A DNA stretch of 8,578 nucleotides from NCBI GenBank assembly GCA_029219125.1, contig JAQXSU010000230.1, forward strand, positions 1-8,578, read 5' to 3'. Both the position numbers and the translations under genes were made by a program. How positions within the stretch are numbered: the first letter of the stretch is position 1; each line of letters starts with the position of its first letter. The notes under the pieces were generated by a model. The model saw only the letters and a list, made by a program, of their open reading frames with translations, ran no database searches and was not told where the DNA came from. Source of the stretch: Bacillota bacterium (GTDB lineage: Bacteria > Bacillota > Clostridia > Peptostreptococcales > Anaerovoracaceae). Shown here one piece after another: positions 1 through 7,047 of the stretch.

Positions 1-114
1 CTTGGGAAAAACGTGCTTGGACTTCTGGAAGATGTGGATCCGGAGGATGCACCGAATATGAAGGTAAGCCAGATAGAAACCAAGAGCAATGAAATATTAA
101 GTACAACGGAATAG
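1..114 (+). CDS. 3' end of an unrecognised gene (partial)
   Basis: The reading frame is open from the first base and ends at the TAG at 112-114, giving 37 residues of a C-terminus that begins outside the window. The tail is polar and contains LLEDVDPEDAPNMKVSQIE, with no membrane segment or motif I recognise. I therefore assign no function. It lies 54 bases before the symporter on the same strand, with no terminator between, so it is probably an earlier gene of the same operon. That it codes is supported by position and clean termination, but a 37-codon stretch alone is weak evidence. Confidence 0.5.
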   Translation, partial: LGKNVLGLLEDVDPEDAPNMKVSQIETKSNEILSTTE

Positions 115-167
115 GCGCTGTACGAAATAAAAAACAGGAAACGCAGCAGGAAAGCAGGAAAAAGGAA

Positions 168-1538
168 ATGGAAACGGGACATTTTATTGGTATCGTAATT
201 GCCCTCACAATACTCATCGGCGTAGGAGTCTATTCTGCAAACAAGGTGAAAAACGCCGCAGATTTTGATACGGGAGGAGGAAAGGGCTCGATTTTTATGG
301 TAAGCGGCCTCCTTCTCGGATCGCTGATCGGAGGACAGTGCACCATCGGAACCGCACAGCTTTCCTATACCTATGGACTGTCTGCTGTCTGGTTTACCGT
401 AGGGGCAGGTCTGGGCGCACTGGTTCTGTGTCTGATCTATGTGGCACCGCTTCGCAGGCGGCGGGATGTGACCCTTCTGGAAGTGATCCGTAAAGAGTAT
501 GGCGAAACCGCGGAATATCTTGGATCGATACTTTGTTCCATTGGTATTCTGGTCAGCATTATATCCAATGTGGTAGCCTCCAGTGCACTGATGATGGCCC
601 TCACCGGCGTGCCGCTCTGGATCGGAGCCATCCTGTCCGTATTGCTCATGTGCTGTTATGTGGTATTCGGCGGCGCATGGGGTGCAGAAATGGGAGGCAT
701 CGTTAAAGTAGCGCTTCTGCTTCTGACCTCAGCAGTATGTGTGATCCTCTGTTTCGTGAAATCCGGCGGGCCGGTGGCCCTGGGCGGAACGCTGGAACTT
801 CATCTTTCGGATCTGTTCAGCCGAGGCGTGGGCAGAGACCTGTCTAACTGTATGTCAGCCATCCTCGGCGTGCTGTCTACCCAGACTTATGCACAGGCCG
901 TATGGTCCGCAAAAAATTATCATGTAGCGAAAAAGGCGGCCCTGATCAGCTGCCTCATCTGCATCCCTGTGGGATTCACCGGTATGGTGGTGGGACTGTT
1001 TATGCGGGGAACCGGCCTTTCCAATCCGGCAGAAGCCTTCCCGATGTTTCTTCTGGACAACCTGCCGCCGGTGGTGGGAGGCATCGGACTGGGCGCACTT
1101 CTCATTACAGTGGTCACCGGAGGCGGCGGACTGGCTCTGGGCGTATCTACCATTTTTATCCGGGATATCGCCGGTCGGCTTGCACCATCGCTGCATCACG
1201 GAAAAGCCCATATCATCTCTATGCGGCTGTGCATTCTGGGAGTGCTTTCTTTTGCAGGTCTGGTGGCTGTCATGATTCCGGGCGCCCTGATCAACGACCT
1301 GGGATTCCTGTCCATGGGACTTCGCGGCACAGTGGTATTTATCCCGCTGACGCTGGCACTGTTCTGCAAGGGAAAATTCCGAAGAGGCCCGGTACTGGCC
1401 TCGATGGTATGCGGTCCTGCGGTGATGCTTTTCAGCAATCTGGTATGGTCTCCGGTAGATCCGCTGCTGGGTAGTGTGGCTCTGTGCCTGTTTATTTGTA
1501 TGTTCGGTTATAAAACCGGGGAGGTGGAAAAATTATGA
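168..1538 (+). CDS. Sodium:solute symporter family (SSS) transporter
   Basis: This 456-residue protein is mostly hydrophobic, with about 12-13 likely membrane helices, and should sit in the cytoplasmic membrane importing a small solute with Na+. Family marks I can see are the first-helix region GSLIGGQCTIGTAQLSYTYG (51-70), the GGAWGAEMGGIVK segment (168-180), the amphipathic QTYAQAVWSAKNYHVAKKAAL stretch (239-259), and VSTIFIRDI (326-334). In LeuT-fold SSS proteins the Ser/Thr pair in that last helix often contributes to the Na+ site, so S327/T328 are candidate ligands (inference). The length is normal for the family. The ATG follows a purine-rich AGGAAAAAGGA site. No promoter is visible in bases 115-167, so it probably reads from upstream. 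The substrate cannot be told from the sequence. Its stop overlaps the next start (ATGA). Confidence 0.88.
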   Translation: METGHFIGIVIALTILIGVGVYSANKVKNAADFDTGGGKGSIFMVSGLLLGSLIGGQCTIGTAQLSYTYGLSAVWFTVGAGLGALVLCLIYVAPLRRRRDVTLLEVIRKEYGETAEYLGSILCSIGILVSIISNVVASSALMMALTGVPLWIGAILSVLLMCCYVVFGGAWGAEMGGIVKVALLLLTSAVCVILCFVKSGGPVALGGTLELHLSDLFSRGVGRDLSNCMSAILGVLSTQTYAQAVWSAKNYHVAKKAALISCLICIPVGFTGMVVGLFMRGTGLSNPAEAFPMFLLDNLPPVVGGIGLGALLITVVTGGGGLALGVSTIFIRDIAGRLAPSLHHGKAHIISMRLCILGVLSFAGLVAVMIPGALINDLGFLSMGLRGTVVFIPLTLALFCKGKFRRGPVLASMVCGPAVMLFSNLVWSPVDPLLGSVALCLFICMFGYKTGEVEKL

Positions 1539-2083
1539 AAGCATTAGAAACAGAACGGCTGCGGCTGAACGGGTGGAACCTCTCTGATGAGGATATCGAC
1601 GGTCTGTACGCCTACGCGAAGAATCCGAACGTAGGCCCCAACGCAGGCTGGAAGCCTCATGAAAGCCGTGAAGAGTCCAGAAAAATCATAGAAGAACTGT
1701 TTCTGCCCCATGAAGTATGGGCCATCCGGGAAAAGGAAACCGGCAGGATCATCGGCAGTATCGGTCTGGAACCGGACCGCCGGAGAGAAGATGTCAGGAG
1801 CATGGAGATGGGATATTCTCTGGCGGAGGAAAGCTGGGGAAAGGGCTATATGACAGAGGCCGCCCGTGCAGTCATTGATTATGCCTTCGGTGAGCTTGGG
1901 CTGGTGGTTCTGGCAATCTGCACCGGACCGGAAAACCACCGGTCTCAGCGCGTCATCGAGAAGTGCGGCTTCCAATATGAAGGACGCCAGAGAAAGGGTT
2001 ATCACATTTATGACGGAACGGACAGGGACAACCTGATGTTCTCCATCATCAGAGAGGAATGGGAAGCCAATGCAGAGGATTAA
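1535..2083 (+). CDS. GNAT N-acetyltransferase, RimJ/RimL type
   Basis: This 182-residue protein is a single-domain acetyl-CoA-dependent N-acetyltransferase (Acetyltransf_3 style). The N-terminus reads LETERLRLNGWNLSDEDIDGLY, typical of RimJ/RimL relatives that acetylate protein N-termini, amino groups of metabolites or antibiotics. The acetyl-CoA pyrophosphate-binding motif A is at SWGKGYMTEAARAVIDYAF (100-118). Motif B contains N134 and S137 followed by VIEKCGF (140-146), and then a YEGRQRKGYHIYDG segment typical of the family. A strong GGGGAGGTGG site lies 8 bases before the ATG. The 4-bp ATGA overlap with the symporter indicates translational coupling. It is probably cytoplasmic. The acceptor substrate cannot be predicted, and the pairing with a transporter may or may not be functional. 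Confidence 0.9.
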   Translation: MKALETERLRLNGWNLSDEDIDGLYAYAKNPNVGPNAGWKPHESREESRKIIEELFLPHEVWAIREKETGRIIGSIGLEPDRRREDVRSMEMGYSLAEESWGKGYMTEAARAVIDYAFGELGLVVLAICTGPENHRSQRVIEKCGFQYEGRQRKGYHIYDGTDRDNLMFSIIREEWEANAED

Positions 2084-2786
2084 GCGCTTTTTTCTCAGAG
2101 TATTTCTGGTTTTATTTATCATAGGGATTCTGGCAGTGCTGACTGTATTCTGTATCAGCAGCAGCGTAAAGCGAACCACGTCGGAGGATATCGCCTGTAT
2201 TGTTACCGGTGAAGTATCTTTTAATCAGGTGACACAGCAGCAGCTTGCGGATTTCGATGCAGACTGTATTCTGGTTCTGGGTGCCGGGATCAAAGATGAG
2301 GAAACCCCCACTCCTATGCTGAAGGATCGGCTGGATGCAGGCATCGAGCTGTACCGACTGGGCATCGCACCGAAGCTGCTTCTCAGCGGCGATAACGGAC
2401 AGGTGGAGCATAACGAAATTCATGTCATGCTGAACTATGCCAAAGAAGCAGGGGTTCCTGCGGAGGACATCTTCTGCGATCATGCCGGTTTCAGCACCTA
2501 TGATTCCATGTACCGGGCGGGAAGCATCTTCGGTGCAGAGCGTGTCATCGTAGTGACCCAGGAATACCACCAGTACAGGGCTCTGTATATCGGAAAGAAG
2601 CTGGGACTTACGGTATGCGGCGTGGCATCAGACCAGAGGGATTATTTCGGAAGCACATACCGGGAAGTGCGGGAAATGCTGGCCCGTTTCAAGGATGTGT
2701 TCAAAGCACTGCTTCGCAGCAAACCTGTGCTGGGCGGCGAGGCCATTCCCATCAGCGGAAGCGGTCTGGTCAGCCACGGAGAATGA
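2070..2786 (+). CDS. SanA/YdcF-type DUF218 membrane-anchored protein
   Basis: This 238-residue protein has a basic N-terminus (MQRIKRFFLR) and one hydrophobic helix at about 8-30, then an extracytoplasmic DUF218 domain at about 62-215. Recognisable blocks are CILVLGAG (66-73), the SGDNG loop (106-110), DHAGFSTYDS (137-146) and VTQEYHQYRALY (162-173), close to the pattern in E. coli SanA and YdcF. It ends with KPVLGGEAIPI, as many family members do. SanA and ElyC relatives affect cell-envelope integrity and vancomycin sensitivity in E. coli, but the biochemical activity remains uncertain. The start overlaps the acetyltransferase by 14 bp and has a GGGAAG site just before it, so it is co-transcribed. 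The operon appears to end after it, at the terminator at 2849-2880. Confidence 0.88.
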   Translation: MQRIKRFFLRVFLVLFIIGILAVLTVFCISSSVKRTTSEDIACIVTGEVSFNQVTQQQLADFDADCILVLGAGIKDEETPTPMLKDRLDAGIELYRLGIAPKLLLSGDNGQVEHNEIHVMLNYAKEAGVPAEDIFCDHAGFSTYDSMYRAGSIFGAERVIVVTQEYHQYRALYIGKKLGLTVCGVASDQRDYFGSTYREVREMLARFKDVFKALLRSKPVLGGEAIPISGSGLVSHGE

Positions 2787-2848
2787 AAAAAGTGAGAGAC
2801 GGCAGGAAAAACCGGGAGGAAATATTTTGCGGGAAATCGCATAGTATG

Positions 2849-2880
2849 TAGAGGGCAGAAATGCTCTCTATTTTTCCTTT
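2849..2880 (+). terminator. Intrinsic terminator after the SanA-like gene
   Basis: A 9-bp stem pairs TAGAGGGCA (2849-2857) with TGCTCTCTA (2862-2870), including one G-U pair, around a GAAA tetraloop. It is followed by TTTTTCCTTT. This closes the 1-2786 operon. Because the hairpin ends only 11 bases before the next ribosome binding site, it could also act as an attenuator for the following gene. Confidence 0.75.
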
Positions 2881-2881
2881 C

Positions 2882-2887
2882 AGGGGG
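2882..2887 (+). promoter_or_regulatory. Ribosome binding site fixing the start of the class V aminotransferase
   Basis: AGGGGG lies 6 bases before the ATG at 2894. The in-frame ATG at 2861 is inside the GAAA-loop terminator and has no ribosome binding site, so 2894 is the better start. Translation from 2894 gives the family-typical N-terminus MIYLDNGATSFPKP. Confidence 0.75.
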
Positions 2888-2893
2888 TACGCG

Positions 2894-4060
2894 ATGATTT
2901 ATCTTGATAACGGGGCCACGTCATTTCCCAAACCAAAGGGCATGACTCTGGCTATGGAGGAATGCATGCTGCAGTACTGCGGGAATCCCGGGCGTTCCGG
3001 CCACCAGATGTCGCTGAAAACGGGAGAAGAAGTATATCATGCACGGCAGGCGGTGGCGCAGATTTTCCACATCGAAGACGGTTCCCGGCTGCTGTTTACC
3101 AAGAATACAACGGAAGCTTTGAACATGGCCATCCGGGGCGTACTGGAGGAAGGGGATCATGTGGTGACCACATCCATGGAACATAATTCGGTGCTGAGAC
3201 CCCTGAAATTCCTGGAACGGAAGGGAATTTCGCAGACGGTGGTGCAGGCTGATCGCGAGGGATTCCTGCGGGGCTGCGATGTGGAGAAGGCCTTTCGGCC
3301 CAATACACGAATGGTTGCGGTCACGGCAGCCTCCAATGTGACCGGAACGAAGATGCCACTGGAGGAGATCGGAAATATCTGCAGGCGGAAGGGAATTCTG
3401 TTTCTTGTGGACGGCGCCCAGGGGGCAGGCAGCATGGACCTGGATGTAAGAAAACTCCATGCGGATCTGCTGGCCTTTCCCGGTCATAAAGGCCTTCTGG
3501 GACCGCAGGGAACGGGCGGGCTGTATGTCAGAGAAGGCGTGAAGCTGCGGCCTCTGCTGCAGGGAGGAACGGGAACGGAATCCAAAAGCAGAGTGCAGCC
3601 CTGTGAATATCCGGAAGGGTTTGAGGCAGGGACGGTCAATGCACCGGCAATCATCGGTCTGGGGTATTCGGCAGCTTATGTGAACAAAATCGGTGCAGAG
3701 GTGATCGGCTGTTATGAAGAGGAACTGATCTGCAGGCTGGAGGAGCGGCTGGCAGAGATGCCGTTCGTCAGAATGTATGGGCCGGAGCCTTCACGGAAGA
3801 CAGGTATCACACTGTTTAATCTGGAGGGATATTCAGCGGAGGAAGTGACGGATATTCTCAGCAGCCGGTACGGGATTGCGGTCCGGGGCGGTTTTCACTG
3901 CGCGGGACTGGCCCATAAGACCATCGGCACATGGAAGCAGGGAGCAGTGCGGGTCAGCGTAGGTCCGTACAACTGTCCGTCGGATATGGATGCACTGGCG
4001 GATGCAGCATGGGAGCTTGGACGCAGGCAGGAGAAACAGAGAAGCTGCGTCATGACATAA
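2894..4060 (+). CDS. Cysteine desulfurase-like class V aminotransferase
   Basis: This 388-residue PLP enzyme belongs to the NifS/SufS branch of class V aminotransferases. Such enzymes remove sulfur (or selenium) from cysteine or selenocysteine to give alanine plus an enzyme-bound persulfide. Seen in order are the N-terminal YLDNGATSFPKP (3-14), NTTEALN (71-77), the PLP-stacking His in EHNS (H97), VDGAQ with D173 and Q176, the Schiff-base lysine in AFPGHKGLLGPQG (K199), and the C-terminal RGGFHCAGL with C336 as the likely persulfide cysteine. The catalytic set is complete and the length is normal. The longer frame from 2861 is rejected because that ATG is inside the terminator loop. No IscU/SufU scaffold or Suf gene is adjacent, so its sulfur acceptor is unknown. 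A role in Fe-S assembly, thio-modification or selenium metabolism cannot be separated here. The usual NT after VGYF is NC here (VGPYNC). Confidence 0.88.
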   Translation: MIYLDNGATSFPKPKGMTLAMEECMLQYCGNPGRSGHQMSLKTGEEVYHARQAVAQIFHIEDGSRLLFTKNTTEALNMAIRGVLEEGDHVVTTSMEHNSVLRPLKFLERKGISQTVVQADREGFLRGCDVEKAFRPNTRMVAVTAASNVTGTKMPLEEIGNICRRKGILFLVDGAQGAGSMDLDVRKLHADLLAFPGHKGLLGPQGTGGLYVREGVKLRPLLQGGTGTESKSRVQPCEYPEGFEAGTVNAPAIIGLGYSAAYVNKIGAEVIGCYEEELICRLEERLAEMPFVRMYGPEPSRKTGITLFNLEGYSAEEVTDILSSRYGIAVRGGFHCAGLAHKTIGTWKQGAVRVSVGPYNCPSDMDALADAAWELGRRQEKQRSCVMT

Positions 4061-4119
4061 AGATTCCATATTATTCAGTCATTCATCTGTAATATTTTCA
4101 CCAAAAGTACAAGGTTTTA

Positions 4120-4128
4120 TGGTATACT
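4120..4128 (+). promoter_or_regulatory. Extended -10 promoter for the lipoprotein gene
   Basis: TGGTATACT contains TATACT (5 of 6 matches to TATAAT) with the TG dinucleotide of an extended -10 element. I see no good -35 box at 16-18 bases; TTTTCA at 4095-4100 is too far away. The expected transcript start is near 4135, giving a leader of about 35 bases. AAGGAG at 4156-4161 is the ribosome binding site. Confidence 0.6.
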
Positions 4129-4170
4129 CTAAGAAAGCAAAAAACAAATGAAGACAAGGAGATTATCCCC

Positions 4171-5028
4171 ATGAAAAATATCAGGTTAAAAAAAGTAACA
4201 GCACTTCTGCTGATTTTTCTGCTGACGTTTGCAGCTTTTGGCTGCGGGAACAAGGACGATGCGGATCAACCGCAGGATGACGATGGTACCTCTGTTTCCG
4301 ATGAGACCGGCGAAGATACGGAAGGCGAAGGCGGAACCGGTGATGAAGATGTGAAAGAAGGAAGTTACGATGAAAAAGTAAATGAAGATGCCAGTGATAT
4401 CGACGAAAGCGATTATGATGCGGAAGATATGGAATCAACCTTCGACTTCGGCTTTTCTGCCAGCGAAAATCTGGGCATGGCTGTTATGCTGGAAAAGACG
4501 GATTACGGCGACCTGGAAGGTCTGGCATCGGATCTGGAAACCAGAATGAATCAGGGTATTTCGGCATCTCTGGGCGGTGTCTATGATATATTCAGCAGCT
4601 ACGAGCCGGAGGAAGAGGATGAAATCGATGATCTGGTTCTGGCAGCAGCCATGGAGAACGGCGAAATGGAATCACGCTATCTGGAAGGAGGCGTATTCCA
4701 TCTGCAGTCCACCGGTAAATATTATCACTATCTGCGTTTCTATACTGAAAACTTTACGAGCACAGACAGCAGCAGCCTTGAAACCATCTGTACAGCAGTG
4801 AAGAATTCCATGGGTATTACTCTTTCCGAAAGCCGCCTGAAAAAGGCCGTGGAAATCGCCTACGGAAATGCAAAAAAGAGCAAGGATGAATACACACTGG
4901 TGGAGCAGAAGGCTATCAAGGGCAGCGGCTATACGGAAAAAGTAACAGTTGCCGTACAGGGCGCAACCAATGAAGAGAATGAAAGCTGCTACTATGTCTG
5001 CATCGAAAGAGAGCGGTGCTATCAGTAG
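4171..5028 (+). CDS. Predicted lipoprotein with acidic linker, function unknown
   Basis: This 285-residue secreted protein has a type II signal peptide: a basic start (MKNIRLKK), a hydrophobic core (ALLLIFLLTFAA) and a lipobox AFGC, with C25 as the expected lipidated cysteine. Residues 29-88 are a low-complexity linker of mostly D, E, G and S, likely disordered and strongly negative, which would hold the C-terminal part away from the membrane. Residues 89-285 look folded and mixed alpha/beta, with a run YYHYLRFYTENF (184-195) and cysteines C207, C273, C277 and C283. I do not recognise this domain. The gene has its own extended -10 promoter and a good ribosome binding site (AAGGAG, 9 bases before ATG). 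A terminator follows, so it is probably monocistronic. Confidence 0.85.
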   Translation: MKNIRLKKVTALLLIFLLTFAAFGCGNKDDADQPQDDDGTSVSDETGEDTEGEGGTGDEDVKEGSYDEKVNEDASDIDESDYDAEDMESTFDFGFSASENLGMAVMLEKTDYGDLEGLASDLETRMNQGISASLGGVYDIFSSYEPEEEDEIDDLVLAAAMENGEMESRYLEGGVFHLQSTGKYYHYLRFYTENFTSTDSSSLETICTAVKNSMGITLSESRLKKAVEIAYGNAKKSKDEYTLVEQKAIKGSGYTEKVTVAVQGATNEENESCYYVCIERERCYQ

Positions 5029-5072
5029 AAACGTGTCGGGTGTAAACCCGTGGAATGATCAGGAATACAGAC

Positions 5073-5111
5073 AAAAAAAGGGGGCTGCAGAAATGCAGCC
5101 CTATTTCTTTT
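5073..5111. terminator. Bidirectional intrinsic terminator between convergent genes
   Basis: A perfect 8-bp stem pairs GGGCTGCA (5082-5089) with TGCAGCCC (5094-5101) around a GAAA loop. On the plus strand it is followed by TATTTCTTTT and serves the lipoprotein gene. On the minus strand it is followed by seven Ts (5079-5073) and serves the ABC-F gene. The ABC-F stop codon (5101-5103) abuts the stem. A separate small hairpin with a GTAA loop (5037-5050) lies just before it. Confidence 0.85.
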
Positions 5112-6915
5112 GCGCTTCAATTTTTTCCGCCAGATCGTTGAGATAGACCCAGCGCTCCATCTTTTCATCCAGGGAAGCGGAAAGCTCCTCCCGCTTTGCC
5201 GCCAGTTCCTGCAGCCGGCCGTAGTCGCTGCCGGCACTGCCCATCTGACAGTCCACATCGGCCAGCGCCTCTTCCAGGGCTGCAATATCCTCATCGATGG
5301 TTTCAAATTCAAGCTGCTCTTTATACGTGAATTTCAGTTTTTTCTTTGCAAAATCTTCTGTCCCGGCTTTTTTTCGGGCATCTTTTTCTTTTCGTTCGTC
5401 GGCAGATTCGGACGAAGCTTTCATAGCCAGTCGGGCGTCTCTTCTCTCTGCCCAGTCTGTATATCCGCCCGGATAGTGCGCAATACGGCCATCTTCCTCA
5501 TAAACGAAGGTCCGCATCGCAATTCTGTCGATGAAATGACGGTCATGGGATACGGCGATGACGGCTCCGGCAAAAGAATCCAGATAATCCTCCAGAATGC
5601 ATAGCGTATCAATGTCCAGATCATTGGTCGGCTCGTCCAGAAGGAGCACATTGGGCGCTCCCATGAGAATCCCCAGAAGATAAAGCCGCCGCTGCTCTCC
5701 GCCGGAAAGCCGTCCTACAGGAATGGAATGCATGTGGGGCGGGAACAGAAAACGCTCCAACATCTGCGATGCGCTGATATAGCCGTCTTCCGTCTTTACG
5801 TTATGGGCAATGTCGGTGATATATTCAATGACCCGGCGGGACTTATCCATATGCTCGTTTTCCTGGGAAAAGTAGCCGATCTTCACCGTGTCGCCGATTT
5901 CCACGGTGCCGCTGTCCGGCTGCAGTTCGCCGCAGATCATTTTCAATAAAGTGGATTTCCCACTGCCGTTTTCTCCGATGATGCCGATCCGGTCATTTCG
6001 CAGCACGGTATAGGTGAAATCGGAGATCACAGGAATGCCGTCGAAGGACTTCGAAACATGGTTCAGTTCAATAATCTTTTTTCCAAGCCGTGAGGAGACC
6101 GATTTCATTTCCAGGGCAGCGTCATTGACCACGAGCTTGCTTTCCTCCAGCTGATGGAATCGGTCGATGCGGCCTTTCGCTTTGGTGGTTCTGGCCTGGG
6201 CGCCGCGGCGCATCCATTCCAGTTCTCTGCGGTACAGGGTCCGTCGTTTCCGTTCAGTGGCCAGCGCCATTTCTTCCCGGGCAGCCCGGTTTTCCAGGTA
6301 GACTTCGTAGTTGCCTTCATGGCGGTACAGCTTGCCGTTTGTCAGCTCCAGAATCACGTTGGTAACACGGTCGAGGAAATATCGGTCATGGGTAACCATG
6401 AAAATTGCGCCGCGGAATTTTTTCAGGTAATTTTCCAGCCATTCTACGGTGTCACTGTCGATATGGTTAGTGGGCTCATCCAGAATCAGGATGTCGCAGG
6501 GATTGGTAAAAATGCCGGCCATGGCCACCCGCTTCCGCTCGCCGCCGGACAGGGTGCCCATTTTCTTCTCAAAATCCGTGATCCCCAGCTGGTTCAGCAT
6601 GGATTTGCATTTATAAGCCCCCTCGGCAGCCGTTTCCGCCGTCAGATAGGAGGCTGCCTGCTCGAGCACCGTGGCCTCGGGATCGTATGCCGGCGCCTGA
6701 GGCAGGTAGCCGATGCGGACACCTCCGGTCAGAACGATTTTGCCAAAGTCCGGTTCCTCTGCACCCGCCGTAATCCGAAGCAATGTGGATTTTCCGGTGC
6801 CGTTGACCCCGATGAGACCGATCTTGTCGCCTTCATTGATGGCGTAAGAAAGATTGGAAAGCAGGGGATTTACGGTATAGGATTTGGATATATCTGTAGC
6901 GTTGAGTAAAATCAA
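5101..6915 (-). CDS. ABC-F family ATPase, Uup-like
   Basis: This 604-residue protein has two ABC ATPase domains and no membrane segments. ABC-F proteins act on the ribosome or on DNA/RNA processes rather than as transporters. Domain 1 has Walker A GVNGTGKST (36-44), signature LSGGERKR (122-129) and Walker B DILILDEPTNHID (141-153). Domain 2 has GENGSGKST (314-322), LSGGEQRR (403-410) and VLLLDEPTNDLD (423-434). The linker carries RRGAQARTTKAKGR (236-249), as in Uup. The charged C-terminal coiled-coil domain at about 520-604 (KLKFTYKEQLEFE onward) also matches Uup relatives. I prefer the TTG start at 6915-6913: GGAGGAAA lies 8 bases upstream and translation gives the typical (M)ILLNATDISKSY. 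The frame continues upstream to an ATG at 6966, but that ATG is upstream of the -10 box. No hallmark proves antibiotic resistance. Confidence 0.92.
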   Translation of the reverse strand: MILLNATDISKSYTVNPLLSNLSYAINEGDKIGLIGVNGTGKSTLLRITAGAEEPDFGKIVLTGGVRIGYLPQAPAYDPEATVLEQAASYLTAETAAEGAYKCKSMLNQLGITDFEKKMGTLSGGERKRVAMAGIFTNPCDILILDEPTNHIDSDTVEWLENYLKKFRGAIFMVTHDRYFLDRVTNVILELTNGKLYRHEGNYEVYLENRAAREEMALATERKRRTLYRRELEWMRRGAQARTTKAKGRIDRFHQLEESKLVVNDAALEMKSVSSRLGKKIIELNHVSKSFDGIPVISDFTYTVLRNDRIGIIGENGSGKSTLLKMICGELQPDSGTVEIGDTVKIGYFSQENEHMDKSRRVIEYITDIAHNVKTEDGYISASQMLERFLFPPHMHSIPVGRLSGGEQRRLYLLGILMGAPNVLLLDEPTNDLDIDTLCILEDYLDSFAGAVIAVSHDRHFIDRIAMRTFVYEEDGRIAHYPGGYTDWAERRDARLAMKASSESADERKEKDARKKAGTEDFAKKKLKFTYKEQLEFETIDEDIAALEEALADVDCQMGSAGSDYGRLQELAAKREELSASLDEKMERWVYLNDLAEKIEAQKK

Positions 6916-6920
6916 GGGAA

Positions 6921-6928
6921 TTTCCTCC
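6921..6928 (-). promoter_or_regulatory. Ribosome binding site deciding the TTG start of the ABC-F gene
   Basis: On the minus strand GGAGGAAA lies 8 bases (counted from GGAGG) before the TTG at 6915-6913. The upstream in-frame ATGs at 6966, 6951 and 6930 have no comparable site, and the one at 6930 overlaps this site. The choice rests on this spacing and on the family-typical N-terminus. Confidence 0.7.
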
Positions 6929-6954
6929 ATCTGTTTTCTGCAATTCGTCATCCT

Positions 6955-6963
6955 ATTATAACA
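6955..6963 (-). promoter_or_regulatory. Extended -10 promoter for the ABC-F gene
   Basis: The minus strand reads TGTTATAAT: a perfect TATAAT (6960-6955) with an extended -10 TG. The -35 region is GC-rich and does not match consensus. The expected transcript start is near 6948, which leaves the ATG at 6966 outside the transcript. Confidence 0.7.
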
Positions 6964-6972
6964 CATTTCCTG

Positions 6973-7001
6973 TTGACCGGGGATTGATATTTATCTAAAA
7001 T
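6973..7001 (+). promoter_or_regulatory. Promoter of the EamA transporter gene
   Basis: TTGACC (6973-6978) and TAAAAT (6996-7001) are separated by exactly 17 bases, each 5 of 6 to consensus. The expected transcript start is near 7008. The -35 box occupies DNA just upstream of the divergent ABC-F -10 box, so the two promoters probably compete for polymerase. Confidence 0.7.
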
Positions 7002-7037
7002 GAGAAAAGACAAAGAAACAATTTCAGGAATGTTTGC

Positions 7038-7044
7038 AGGTGAT
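7038..7044 (+). promoter_or_regulatory. Ribosome binding site deciding the GTG start of the EamA gene
   Basis: AGGTGAT matches the 16S rRNA complement (part of AGGAGGTGAT) and is followed by AAA and the GTG at 7048. The in-frame ATG at 7000 overlaps the promoter -10 box, and the ATG at 7030 has its AGG only two bases away. Confidence 0.6.
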
Positions 7045-7047
7045 AAA

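Noticed and set aside
902..1474. 190-residue plus-strand frame inside the symporter
   Set aside because: It is rich in H, R, P and G with no hydrophobic pattern, an off-frame reading of the symporter gene.
1544..2179. 211-residue open frame on the minus strand opposite the acetyltransferase
   Set aside because: It runs across the acetyltransferase and SanA-like genes, which have clear domains; composition and sequence look like a shadow frame.
4068..4096. ATATTA/TAATAT inverted repeat after the class V aminotransferase
   Set aside because: A six-base AT-only stem with a loop of about 16 bases is too weak to call a terminator.
4148..4174. Eight-codon leader frame (MKTRRLSP) whose TGA overlaps the lipoprotein ATG
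   Set aside because: It has no ribosome binding site of its own and contains the lipoprotein's site; likely chance.
6154..6909. 251-residue open frame on the plus strand antisense to the ABC-F gene
   Set aside because: It is a mirror of the ABC-F reading frame, has no family resemblance, and the minus-strand protein has complete ATPase motifs.
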